Assembly: GCA_030765585.1 (NCBI GenBank)
Contig: JAVCCJ010000014.1
Location: 1 to 39,698 of the forward strand
Direction: 5' to 3'
Length of the DNA stretch: 39,698 nt
Origin: Candidatus Zapsychrus exili
GTDB taxonomy: Bacteria > Omnitrophota > Gorgyraeia > Zapsychrales > Zapsychraceae
Program-made: the position numbers and the translations under genes
Notes under the pieces: model-generated
The model's input: only the letters and a program-made list of their open reading frames with translations
Database searches by the model: none
What the model was told of the DNA's origin: nothing
In this document: in pieces, positions 1 to 8,536 of the stretch
Layout of the letters: each line of letters opens with the position of its first letter
Numbering within the stretch: position 1 is the stretch's first letter

Positions 1-715
1 AGTGAAAAAGCTTGATACAAAAAATTGGCTTATTGAAGTAGAATCTTATAAAAAAGAATTTCCTTTAAAATATGATAATTCTAAAGGACTTAATCCTCAG
101 TATTTAATAGATGAAATTTATAAGCAAACAAAGGGTCGCGCAATTGTTTCAACTGACGTTGGTCAACATCAAATGTGGGCAGCGCAATTTTATAAAAGCG
201 ATTATCCTGATAAATGGATTTCTTCAGGTGGTGCAGGAACAATGGGATATGGTTTTCCTGCTGCTATTGGAGCTCAATTTGGAAAACCAAAAGAAACAGT
301 TATTGCTATAGTTGGCGATGGCGGCTTTCAAATGACAATGTGTGAGCTTGCAACTGCAGCAATACATAAACTGCCAGTTAAAATACTTGTAAATGATAAT
401 AAATACCTTGGAATGGTTAGGCAGTGGCAAGAACTGTTTTTTGATAATCGTCAATTAGGAGTTGATTTGGTGGGTAATCCTGATTTTGCAAAATTAGCAG
501 AATCTTTTGGAATAAAAGGAATAACAATAAACAAGACTTCTGAGGTTAAGAAGAAAATAAAAGAAGCATTGGATCATAAGGGTCCTGTGCTGATTCATGC
601 TGAAGTTATAAAAGAAGATAATGTTTTTCCGATGGTTCCAGCTGGAAAATCAGCCCATTATATGTTAACAGAGGCCCCTAAAACTAAATTAGAAAAACCA
701 ACAGGAAGTACATAA
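1..715 (+). CDS. ilvB: Acetolactate synthase large subunit, C-terminal part (cut by window edge)
   Basis: This is the last ~237 residues of acetohydroxyacid synthase, the thiamin-diphosphate enzyme that makes acetolactate or acetohydroxybutyrate for valine, leucine and isoleucine. The visible part is the C-terminal ThDP-binding domain: the motif begins GDGGFQM near residue 105 and continues for about 25 residues to the [14 protein letters not shown] stretch, the usual GDG-x(n)-N cofactor and Mg2+ site. The family is about 550-580 residues, so more than half lies upstream of base 1; the GTG at base 2 is not a real start. It is followed by ilvN on the same strand after a 125-nt gap filled by a heptad-repeat element, so the two subunits probably still form one operon. 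Homologous ThDP enzymes such as pyruvate oxidase are less likely because ilvN is adjacent. Confidence 0.93.
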   Translation, partial: VKKLDTKNWLIEVESYKKEFPLKYDNSKGLNPQYLIDEIYKQTKGRAIVSTDVGQHQMWAAQFYKSDYPDKWISSGGAGTMGYGFPAAIGAQFGKPKETVIAIVGDGGFQMTMCELATAAIHKLPVKILVNDNKYLGMVRQWQELFFDNRQLGVDLVGNPDFAKLAESFGIKGITINKTSEVKKKIKEALDHKGPVLIHAEVIKEDNVFPMVPAGKSAHYMLTEAPKTKLEKPTGST

Positions 716-840
716 TATATTAAACCCGAAACCCGAAACCCGAAATAAACATATAAACGTTTTAAAAATTTGAGTTTTATATTTTGAATTTGTTTAAGAT
801 TTCGTATTTAGGATTTAGAGTTTCTAAAAGGTAAACGTTT
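716..840. repeat. Empty heptad-armed inverted element between ilvB and ilvN
   Basis: The whole ilvB-ilvN gap is one imperfect inverted element. The left arm has three perfect AAACCCG heptads (722-742) and a degenerate fourth unit. The right arm has GTTTAAG, ATTTCGT, ATTTAGG, ATTTAGA and GTTTCTA in strict 7-nt register (792-826), which read on the other strand as xxxAAAy units like the left arm. The middle contains TTTTAAAAATTTGAG and TTTTGAATTTG, also found (reverse complement CAAATTCAAA ... AAATTTTTAAAA) beside the S23 gene at 24.2 kb. No gene lies between the arms. The ilvN ribosome site (AAAGG) lies just inside the right end. Confidence 0.75.
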
Positions 841-1341
841 ATGAATAATAAAAAGAATATACATACTATATCATTGTTAGTTGCAAATAAACCTGGTGTT
901 TTAGTTAGAGTTGCGCTTGTATTTGCTCGTCGTGGATACAATATTGATGCTTTAGTTGTCTCCCCTTCATTTAATCCAAAGTATTCCACTATGACAATTA
1001 CTGCTTCAGGCAAACCAGAAACATTAGAGCAGATAATTAAACAAGCTGGTAAGTTAGTTGATGTTATTCACTCTTGCGAACATACGGGCGTGGAGGCAAT
1101 ACATAGAGAGCTAGCCCTTGTTAAAGTTAAGAATGTGTCTTCTAATAAAGCTATTATTGCAAGATTAGTTAAGAAGTTTAGTGCTAAGATAGTTGAAGAA
1201 GATATCAAGACTATTATCATAGGTCAAGCAGGAACTACAAGCGAACTAGATGAATTTGAAGCTATAATAAAGAAATATGGCGTTATTGAAATGGTTCGCT
1301 CAGGAAAGCTTGTTATGACTAAAGGTAAGCAGGCAACATAG
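841..1341 (+). CDS. ilvN: Acetolactate synthase small (regulatory) subunit
   Basis: 166 residues, the usual length of the regulatory subunit that binds IlvB and confers feedback inhibition by valine. The N-terminal ~75 residues form an ACT domain (HTISLLVANKPGVLVRVALVFARRGYN is the strand-helix start, split here only for description), with the typical NIDALVVSPS and STMTIT strands. The C-terminal half (from about residue 90, RELALVKV) matches the second domain of the family. The ATG is preceded by AAAGG about 9 nt upstream. It follows ilvB and is closed by a strong hairpin terminator at 1384-1418, so ilvBN ends here; ilvC and leuA are not adjacent, and leuCD lies 13 kb away on the other strand. 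Confidence 0.95.
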   Translation: MNNKKNIHTISLLVANKPGVLVRVALVFARRGYNIDALVVSPSFNPKYSTMTITASGKPETLEQIIKQAGKLVDVIHSCEHTGVEAIHRELALVKVKNVSSNKAIIARLVKKFSAKIVEEDIKTIIIGQAGTTSELDEFEAIIKKYGVIEMVRSGKLVMTKGKQAT

Positions 1342-1345
1342 AAAA

Positions 1346-1468
1346 GGTGTAAGCTTTAAGTAATGAGGAGTAAAAAGAAATTTAAAAACCCTTAAGATAA
1401 AATATCTTAAGGGTTTTTATTTTGTATAGATTTCTGTACATATAACCTTATACCTTAGAGCTTACTAC
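1346..1468. repeat. Heptad-armed inverted element with a terminator in its loop
   Basis: Left arm: GGTGTAA, GCTTTAA, GTAATGA, GGAGTAA (1346-1373). Right arm: TATAACC, TTATACC, TTAGAGC, TTACTAC (1441-1468), which on the minus strand read GTAGTAA, GCTCTAA, GGTATAA, GGTTATA. Both arms are four exact heptads and resemble each other when one is inverted. A 16-bp terminator stem sits between them. The element lies between the convergent ilvN and the MenA-like gene. Confidence 0.65.
1384..1418. terminator. Strong bidirectional rho-independent terminator
   Basis: A perfect 16-bp stem: AAAAACCCTTAAGATA at 1384-1399, a 3-nt AAA loop, and TATCTTAAGGGTTTTT at 1403-1418. It has a T run on the plus side and an A run on the opposite side, so it can end both ilvBN (plus) and the bioB-trxB-MenA-like operon (minus), which converge here. 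Confidence 0.92.
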
Positions 1469-1470
1469 TG

Positions 1471-2079
1471 TTAGTAGATCCATCCTAAAGAAAACAAAAC
1501 AGTATAAACACAAGCTGCTTTTATTGTTATCCTTATCGCTATCCCTCTGCTTTTTCCTGTTAGGATTGTTACAATTGGTCTAATAAAAATAAGAATAGAA
1601 AGTGACGCTAAAAGCGAACATATATGATCTCTAGTTATCGTATATATAAGTATAGGCATAACCAAAGCTATAAATATCGTCGCAAGATATTTATATTTAT
1701 TTGATATTGTTTTATTTGTTTCAGGAATGTTATAAATATTTAAGGCAAATAATCCAAGAGAAAAACCAGATAGCAGTATAGCCAAGTTTATTTCATTTGA
1801 TTGAAAATAATAACTTCCCGATACAGCAGCTGGTCCAAAGATTAAGAATATCAATGTTTCAGTTATCTTTGAAATATTTTTACCATATAGCGTATACGCT
1901 AAAATAGTATGAATAATACATATAACTATTAAGGATATTATTGCTTTAAATATATTTTCTATCCCATCTCCGTATGCAAGAGAGGTCGCCATAAAGATAG
2001 GCATAACTGAAATCCATATTGATGGTAATCTTGATTTTTCTATTTGAGATTTTATTGCATTAATATTCATGCTATTCAC
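1471..2079 (-). CDS. MenA/UbiA-like membrane protein lacking the Asp motifs
   Basis: A 202-residue hydrophobic protein with about six predicted membrane helices. The opening (SRLPSIWISVMPIFMATSLAY, residues ~17-36) and the segment FGPAAVSGSYYFQ (81-93) followed by LLSGFSLGLFALNIYN resemble 1,4-dihydroxy-2-naphthoate prenyltransferase (MenA) of the UbiA superfamily. MenA proteins are near 300 residues; here the stretch with the first Asp-rich motif (NDxxD) is absent, and the second motif (NNIRDxxxD) reads LNIYNIPETNKTIS without aspartates. Prenyl transfer needs those Mg2+-binding aspartates, so it is probably not an active prenyltransferase. Its start overlaps the 3' end of trxB by 8 nt, which suggests translational coupling. 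It could be a decaying paralogue or a repurposed membrane protein. The start may be Met4 rather than Met1. Confidence 0.5.
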   Translation of the reverse strand: MNSMNINAIKSQIEKSRLPSIWISVMPIFMATSLAYGDGIENIFKAIISLIVICIIHTILAYTLYGKNISKITETLIFLIFGPAAVSGSYYFQSNEINLAILLSGFSLGLFALNIYNIPETNKTISNKYKYLATIFIALVMPILIYTITRDHICSLLASLSILIFIRPIVTILTGKSRGIAIRITIKAACVYTVLFSLGWIY

Positions 2080-3010
2080 TTTCTGATAAGTATTTCTCTG
2101 TCTCTAATGCGGCCATACATCCAGAGCCTGCTGCTGTGATTGCTTGACGATAAATCTTATCTTGAACATCTCCTGCCGCAAACACGCCCTTAACGCTTGT
2201 TTTCGTTGTTCCAGGTTGCGTTTTAATGTAGCCCGTTTCATCTGTGTCAAGTTGACCGTCAAGAAAAGCTGTGTTTGGCGTATGTCCTACAGCATAAAAC
2301 AGGCCCTTAGCTTTTATTGCTTGTTCTTGATCTGTTTTATTGTTTTTTATCCTTAAGTTTTCTAATTTTTGTTCTCCAATAGCTTCTAGTACATTTGAAT
2401 TCCACATAATTTCTATTTTGTCATTTTTAAGAACTCTTTCTTGCATTGCAACAGACGCTCTTAAAACATCACGGCGAACAACTAAAATAACTTTGCTACC
2501 ATATTTAGCTAAGTGCATAGCCTCTTCTGCTGCAGTATCTCCTCCACCTACAACTACTAAAACTTGATTACGAAATATTGGAAGCGCTCCATCACAAACA
2601 GCGCAAGCTGATATTCCCCTTTGCCAAAGTTTATCTTCTCCGATTACACCCAAACGTTTTGCAGTAGCTCCTGTTGCAATAATTATGGCTTTGGCCGCAG
2701 TCTCTTCTTTGCCTGTAAAAACTTTGAAAGGATTAGACTTTAAATAAATTTTGTCCACTGTTGCAGTTTTTATTCTTGTGCCATATTTATCAGATTGAGC
2801 TCGTATATTTGTCATAAGCTCTGGACCGCTTATTCCCTCAGGAAACCCTGGAAAATTCTCGACCTCAGTTGTTGTTGTAAGTTGTCCTCCTGCTGCAACA
2901 CCACCAGCCATCATTCCTTCAAACATCAAGGGATTTAAATTTGCCCGAGCCGCATATATAGCAGCAGTATGTGCTGCTGGCCCAGAACCAATTATTATAA
3001 TATTTTCCAT
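2072..3010 (-). CDS. trxB: Thioredoxin reductase (NADPH)
   Basis: A 312-residue low-molecular-weight thioredoxin reductase, a flavoprotein that passes electrons from NAD(P)H to thioredoxin. It shows an N-terminal FAD Rossmann motif (GSGPAAHTAAIYAA, residues 8-21), the redox pair CAVC (C136, C139), a second nucleotide motif GGGDTAAEEA, and the C-terminal FAD motif GVFAAGDVQD. Length and motif order are those of the full family. It lies 13 nt downstream of bioB and overlaps the next gene, so the three form an operon ending at the 1384-1418 terminator. The partner thioredoxin is not in the window. A ferredoxin-dependent variant cannot be excluded from sequence, but the second motif followed by VVRR favours NADPH. 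Confidence 0.93.
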   Translation of the reverse strand: MENIIIIGSGPAAHTAAIYAARANLNPLMFEGMMAGGVAAGGQLTTTTEVENFPGFPEGISGPELMTNIRAQSDKYGTRIKTATVDKIYLKSNPFKVFTGKEETAAKAIIIATGATAKRLGVIGEDKLWQRGISACAVCDGALPIFRNQVLVVVGGGDTAAEEAMHLAKYGSKVILVVRRDVLRASVAMQERVLKNDKIEIMWNSNVLEAIGEQKLENLRIKNNKTDQEQAIKAKGLFYAVGHTPNTAFLDGQLDTDETGYIKTQPGTTKTSVKGVFAAGDVQDKIYRQAITAAGSGCMAALETEKYLSESE

Positions 3011-3023
3011 TATTGTCCTCTCG

Positions 3024-4028
3024 TTATTTTAATAATTCTTCTAACGTTTTATCTGATTCTATTTTAAATCCAGCATCTTTTAACATAGTTAATGTCTTTT
3101 TTTGAGTATCTCCGCTAACATTAAGATATCCCTCCATAAAAAGAGAATTGGCGGGATAAAAAGCCAAGTGCTGTTTATCTTTAAGGTACATCTCTCGTCC
3201 AGCAGCAACCCGTATTTCAGCTTTTGGACATAGAAATCTAAACAAACATAATACTCTTAAGCAATATTCAGGAGTTAAGTTTGGTTTCGCATCAAGTGCT
3301 AGACCTTCAATGGGCATAAAAAAATTTACTGGAATTGATTCTATCTTTAAGTCGTTTAAGATAGATGCCATTTCCACTATATCTTCAGAGCTCTCTCCCA
3401 TACCTATTATAACCCCGGAACATATTTGAAGGCCTGTTTTCTTCGCCGCATACAATGTATCTATTCTATCTTGAAATTTATGTGATGTACAAATTTTTGA
3501 ATAATGTTTGCTAGATGTATTAATATTATGGTTTAAACGATTTAAACCAGCAGCTTTTAACATATCTAGCCCTTTTTGATTAACAACCCCGGGAGATACG
3601 CAAACTTCTAAATTATAGAGATTTTTTATTTGTTTTATTATTTTAGTTAGTTTCTCTATTCTTTGTTCAGAAGATCCTTTGCCAGCAAAAACCATGCAAT
3701 ACCTAAAAGCGCCTTTTTCATAGGCTTGCTTTGCTTCAAGTAATATCTGATCATCAGATTTCATAGGATACTCGTTTATAGATGCCTTAGATGTTTTTGA
3801 TTGAGCGCAATAATGACAATCTTCAGAGCAAAGTCCATTTTGTACATTATTTATAATGTGGATTTTTATGGTTTCGCCTATGAAATGTTTACGTACTGTA
3901 AACGCAGCATCAAGTAAGGATTTAATATCTATTAAATCAGACTCTAGAATCTCTTTACAATCTTTATCTGAAACAGATTTCTCCTCTTTACTTTTTTCAA
4001 TTAATTGTGTATAAAAGTTACTCTTCAT
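3024..4028 (-). CDS. bioB: Biotin synthase
   Basis: A radical SAM enzyme that inserts sulfur into dethiobiotin. The SAM cluster motif is GLCSEDCHYCAQS (CxxxCxxC). Also visible are the CSG cysteine (ICSGVIIGMGE), the EVCVSPG cysteine, and RVAAGRE, whose arginine ligates the second [2Fe-2S] cluster in the family. The C-terminus ANSLFMEGYLNVSG is typical. The usual YNHNLDTS motif reads LNHNINTS, so a conserved Asp is Asn. The reading frame extends to a TTG at 4067, but I prefer the ATG at 4028: a likely -10 (TATATA, 4071-4076) would put the transcript start at about the TTG. No clear Shine-Dalgarno precedes the ATG. No other bio genes are in the window. Confidence 0.88.
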   Translation of the reverse strand: MKSNFYTQLIEKSKEEKSVSDKDCKEILESDLIDIKSLLDAAFTVRKHFIGETIKIHIINNVQNGLCSEDCHYCAQSKTSKASINEYPMKSDDQILLEAKQAYEKGAFRYCMVFAGKGSSEQRIEKLTKIIKQIKNLYNLEVCVSPGVVNQKGLDMLKAAGLNRLNHNINTSSKHYSKICTSHKFQDRIDTLYAAKKTGLQICSGVIIGMGESSEDIVEMASILNDLKIESIPVNFFMPIEGLALDAKPNLTPEYCLRVLCLFRFLCPKAEIRVAAGREMYLKDKQHLAFYPANSLFMEGYLNVSGDTQKKTLTMLKDAGFKIESDKTLEELLK

Positions 4029-4067
4029 AATAAAACGTATTCTAATACAAAACTTACCATATTTCAA

Positions 4068-4213
4068 ACCTATATATTGTTTAATAAATATATTGCAATT
4101 TATTACTAGTAAGCTAGGATATTACTATAAATATTAAATGAAAGCTCAACTACCGCATTTTATTTAGATAGGTTGAGATTCCTTGGAGCGAAGCGACAAG
4201 AAAGGTTTATATC
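4068..4213. other. Divergent intergenic region (bioB / 606-residue protein)
   Basis: The 146 nt separate two divergent genes. On the minus strand TTGCAA, 16 nt, TATATA (ending at 4071) is a plausible bioB promoter. The last third (about 4172-4196, GAGATTCC ... GGAGCGAAGCGA) resembles part of the hairpin repeat at 37.15-37.25 kb (GAGATTCC ... ACGCTCCGCAGGAAT) and is probably a remnant of it. GAAAGG at 4200-4205 is the ribosome site of the plus-strand gene. I see no RNA gene. Confidence 0.4.
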
Positions 4214-6034
4214 TTGAATTCACCACATAATTTTCATATACCAGTAATGGGAACAGGATTTACTATTGATTCGCCAATAAAAGTGGCGAAATATGGCATA
4301 TCTTCTGTCATATCTTTAGTAGATGACACAATGATAGAACAAATGCGCAAACATTATTGTGGCGTTATAGGCAGAGAGTATATTCCTATAACTAAAAATG
4401 ATGAAGACTATCGTGCTGATAGAATCACTGCATATTTAGATCTTGTTGATGATATAGTTAAAATGAAATTTCAAGAAGTTCAAAGTTCTTCTTTTGATAA
4501 TGGAGAAATAAAGAAATATTTCAATCTTTTAAATGAAAATGCTCCTCTTGCGCTTACATATAAAGAAATGATTAAAGAGGCCAATCTTGATAAAAAGAAA
4601 AAATTGCAAGACTATCTTCGTAAATCAATGAAGCCAGGCTCTATTCATGTAAACATAATGACAAAGCTAGACAGAACTAATTATGGAAAAGATAAGCAAG
4701 AGCTTCCAAAGGAATTCTCTGATGCGATGTCGGCTTTAAGAGGTTTTGCTAAAAGTAAGCTAGAGTCTGCAATAGTATTCTCTGCTGGATTTAATAGAAA
4801 GCTTTATAGCTATGCAGAGAAATTCGAAGATTTCTTTGCTAATGCAAAAGGATTTATGAAAAAGAAAATAATAATAAAGGTAAGCGATTACCGTTCCTCT
4901 CTTATTCAAGGTAGATTTCTTGCTAAAAAAGGACTTTGGGTGTCTGAGTATAGGATTGAGTCTGGTTTAAATTGCGGAGGTCATGCATTTGCATCTCAAG
5001 GATTTTTGATGGGTCCTATATTAGAAGAGTTTAGAAAAAAGAAAAACGAGCTTACTGAATGTCTACATAGCATTTATTCAAAAGCTGTTGAGGCAAAAAA
5101 TAAGCTGGTTTTCAATACCCCACACCCTATGCACATTACAGCGCAAGGTGGAATTGGAACTTCTAAAGAACATAATTTTCTTTTCAATAATTATGATATA
5201 GATAGCGCTGGTTGGGGAACTCCCTTCCTTCTTGTTCCTGAAGCTGTAAATGTTGACAAAGAAACCATGGACAAACTTGTTGCGGCTGACGAAGAAGATC
5301 TTTCTTTAAGCGATATTTCTCCTATTGGAGTTGAGTTTAATAATTTAAATAATTCACTAAGTGAAATAAACAAACAAAAGCGTATTGATCAAGGTACACC
5401 TGGCAGTCCTTGTTTTAAAGGACATCTGTCTTTTAATACTGAATTTGGGGATGCTCCTGTTTGTCTTGCTTCAAGAAAGTATCAGCAATCAAAGATAGCT
5501 CAATTAAAAGAAAAAGATGTGGATGAACAAACTTACGCAGAAGAATACAAAAAAATAGTGGAGAAAGCCTGTATATGCCACGAACTAGGGGCCTCTCCTC
5601 TTAAGATAAACAATCTTCTAAAAATCGGTCAGGAAATGCATACTGCAATATGCCCTGGACCTGAGTTAGCATATTTTAATAGAATAGTATCTTTAAAGGA
5701 AATGGTTGATCATATTTATGGAAAACTGGCTCTTATAAGTGATAAGTATAGGCCAAATATGTTTATTAAAGAATTAAAACTTTATATTGAGTATTTGTCT
5801 AAAGAGGTTAAAAAGATAAATATTGCACCAGATAAAAAGCAAATTGAGTATTTTACAGAATTTAAGAATAATTTAATTGAAGGTATTGAATACTACAAAG
5901 AATTGTTTCCGAAAATGATAGACGAATCAGAGAGTTATAGAGGAAAAGCGTTGGGAGAATTAATATTAGCTAAAGAAAGCATAGATAGCTTTATAAAAGA
6001 GAATACTGCATTTTTTACATTAGTTACAGTATAA
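4214..6034 (+). CDS. Conserved-looking protein of unknown function, TIM-barrel/FMN-like features
   Basis: 606 residues, soluble, no signal peptide; I cannot name its function. The N-terminus (IPVMGTGFTIDSPIKVAKYGIS, split around residues 9-30) reads like the first strand-loop of IMPDH/nitronate-monooxygenase barrels. Later come IIIKVSDYRSS (219-229), GLNCGGHAFASQGFLMGPIL (251-270) and TAQGGIGTSKE (309-319) followed by GWGTPFLLVPEA (333-344), the order expected of GGH and GGI phosphate-binding loops in an FMN barrel. The C-terminal third adds a Cys-bearing part (C400, C417, C453, C455, C480; CICHELGASPLKINN and AICPGPELAYFN) and a helical tail. It starts at TTG with GAAAGG 8 nt upstream; no ATG is better placed. 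It stands alone between thiC and bioB and ends at a shared terminator. The flavin or phosphate-ligand role is inference only. Confidence 0.8.
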   Translation: MNSPHNFHIPVMGTGFTIDSPIKVAKYGISSVISLVDDTMIEQMRKHYCGVIGREYIPITKNDEDYRADRITAYLDLVDDIVKMKFQEVQSSSFDNGEIKKYFNLLNENAPLALTYKEMIKEANLDKKKKLQDYLRKSMKPGSIHVNIMTKLDRTNYGKDKQELPKEFSDAMSALRGFAKSKLESAIVFSAGFNRKLYSYAEKFEDFFANAKGFMKKKIIIKVSDYRSSLIQGRFLAKKGLWVSEYRIESGLNCGGHAFASQGFLMGPILEEFRKKKNELTECLHSIYSKAVEAKNKLVFNTPHPMHITAQGGIGTSKEHNFLFNNYDIDSAGWGTPFLLVPEAVNVDKETMDKLVAADEEDLSLSDISPIGVEFNNLNNSLSEINKQKRIDQGTPGSPCFKGHLSFNTEFGDAPVCLASRKYQQSKIAQLKEKDVDEQTYAEEYKKIVEKACICHELGASPLKINNLLKIGQEMHTAICPGPELAYFNRIVSLKEMVDHIYGKLALISDKYRPNMFIKELKLYIEYLSKEVKKINIAPDKKQIEYFTEFKNNLIEGIEYYKELFPKMIDESESYRGKALGELILAKESIDSFIKENTAFFTLVTV

Positions 6035-6055
6035 GCTTAATAAAATATTATAAAA

Positions 6056-6087
6056 AAGCCCTGTCTTATCAAATAAAGACAGGGCTT
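6056..6087. terminator. Bidirectional terminator between the 606-residue protein gene and thiC
   Basis: AAGCCCTGTCTT (6056-6067), an 8-nt loop, and AAGACAGGGCTT (6076-6087) make a perfect 12-bp stem. TTCTTTAT follows on the plus strand, and an A6 run precedes it (a T6 run on the minus strand). The two flanking genes converge on it. Confidence 0.9.
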
Positions 6088-6109
6088 CTTTATGTATTAT
6101 TATATATGT

Positions 6110-7766
<1,657 letters not shown>

Positions 7767-7776
7767 TTTTCTTCTC

Positions 7777-7807
7777 TTACATATTTTAATTTTTATGTTA
7801 ATATAAT
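7777..7807 (+). promoter_or_regulatory. Possible promoter of the MBL-fold hydrolase gene
   Basis: A perfect -10 TATAAT at 7802-7807 with a weak -35 (TTACAT, 7777-7782, spacing 19). The start would be near 7814, giving a 45-nt leader that contains the GGAG ribosome site. The -35 is uncertain. Confidence 0.45.
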
Positions 7808-7859
7808 TGTCTTATAGAAGAACGGTGCGCTGTATTTAAATAACAATAAAGGAGACATT

Positions 7860-8498
7860 ATGAATATGCCCGAAAATCTTATATTTAAACAATTAGAAGT
7901 TGGCCCTATGGCTAATTATGTTTATTTTATTGGTGATAAAAAATCTAATGAAATTGGAGTCGTTGATCCAGCATGGGATATAGATCTTATACGCGAAGAA
8001 GCTTCTAAAGACGGGCTTATAATAAAAGCTATACTTTTAACGCATGGACACATGGATCATACAAATGGAGTTGATGAGCTGTCCTCCAAATACGATGTCC
8101 CTATCTATATATCTGGCAAAGAAGGTTTTTATAGCGAAATTAAAAATATTGTGGAAATTAAAGATAAGGAAAACATACGTATAGGAAATATTGATATAGA
8201 GTGTATTCTAACCCCTGGACATACTCCAGGTTCTATTTGTTTTAAATATGAAAATATTTTAATTTCCGGCGATACGCTTTTTATTGATGGTTGCGGAAGA
8301 TGTGATCTTGCAGGTGGGAGTGTTGAGAAAATGTATGATTCGCTTTATAATATAATTTCAAAAATGGACGACGATACTATTATTTTTGCAGGACATTCGT
8401 ATGGCCCAGCTCCTTATGCTACCTTAGCATCTCAAAAACAAACAAATCCATATCTTACGTGCAAGAGCAAGGACGAGTTTATAAATCAAAGAATGTGA
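7860..8498 (+). CDS. MBL-fold metallo-hydrolase, glyoxalase II-like
   Basis: A 212-residue metallo-beta-lactamase-fold protein. The metal-binding motif is THGHMDHTNG (HxHxDH), with a third His in LTPGHTPGS, a bridging Asp in SGDTLF and a final His in FAGHSYGP. The stretch FIDGCGRCDLAGGS is typical of the short glyoxalase II / persulfide-dioxygenase-like branch, which lacks the C-terminal substrate domain of GloB. Possible substrates are a glutathione-like thioester or another thioester; sequence alone cannot choose. It starts at ATG with GGAG 5 nt upstream (7851-7854). It stands alone, convergent with the phosphate transporter gene 38 nt downstream. Confidence 0.85.
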   Translation: MNMPENLIFKQLEVGPMANYVYFIGDKKSNEIGVVDPAWDIDLIREEASKDGLIIKAILLTHGHMDHTNGVDELSSKYDVPIYISGKEGFYSEIKNIVEIKDKENIRIGNIDIECILTPGHTPGSICFKYENILISGDTLFIDGCGRCDLAGGSVEKMYDSLYNIISKMDDDTIIFAGHSYGPAPYATLASQKQTNPYLTCKSKDEFINQRM

Positions 8499-8536
8499 TT
8501 GCCCTCTTTTGTGGCAGGTATTACAACAAAATTTAT

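Noticed and set aside
2-4. GTG at base 2 as the start of ilvB
   Set aside because: Only the C-terminal domain would be encoded; the gene is cut by the window edge.
722-742. Telomere-like CCCTAAA/AAACCCG repeats (also at 26193-26220)
   Set aside because: The resemblance to plant telomere repeats is only in unit length and composition; other loci have quite different heptads and the flanking genes are plainly bacterial.
4029-4067. TTG start adding 13 residues to BioB
   Set aside because: A likely -10 box places the transcript start at about the TTG; the family N-terminus fits the ATG at 4028. Not excluded.
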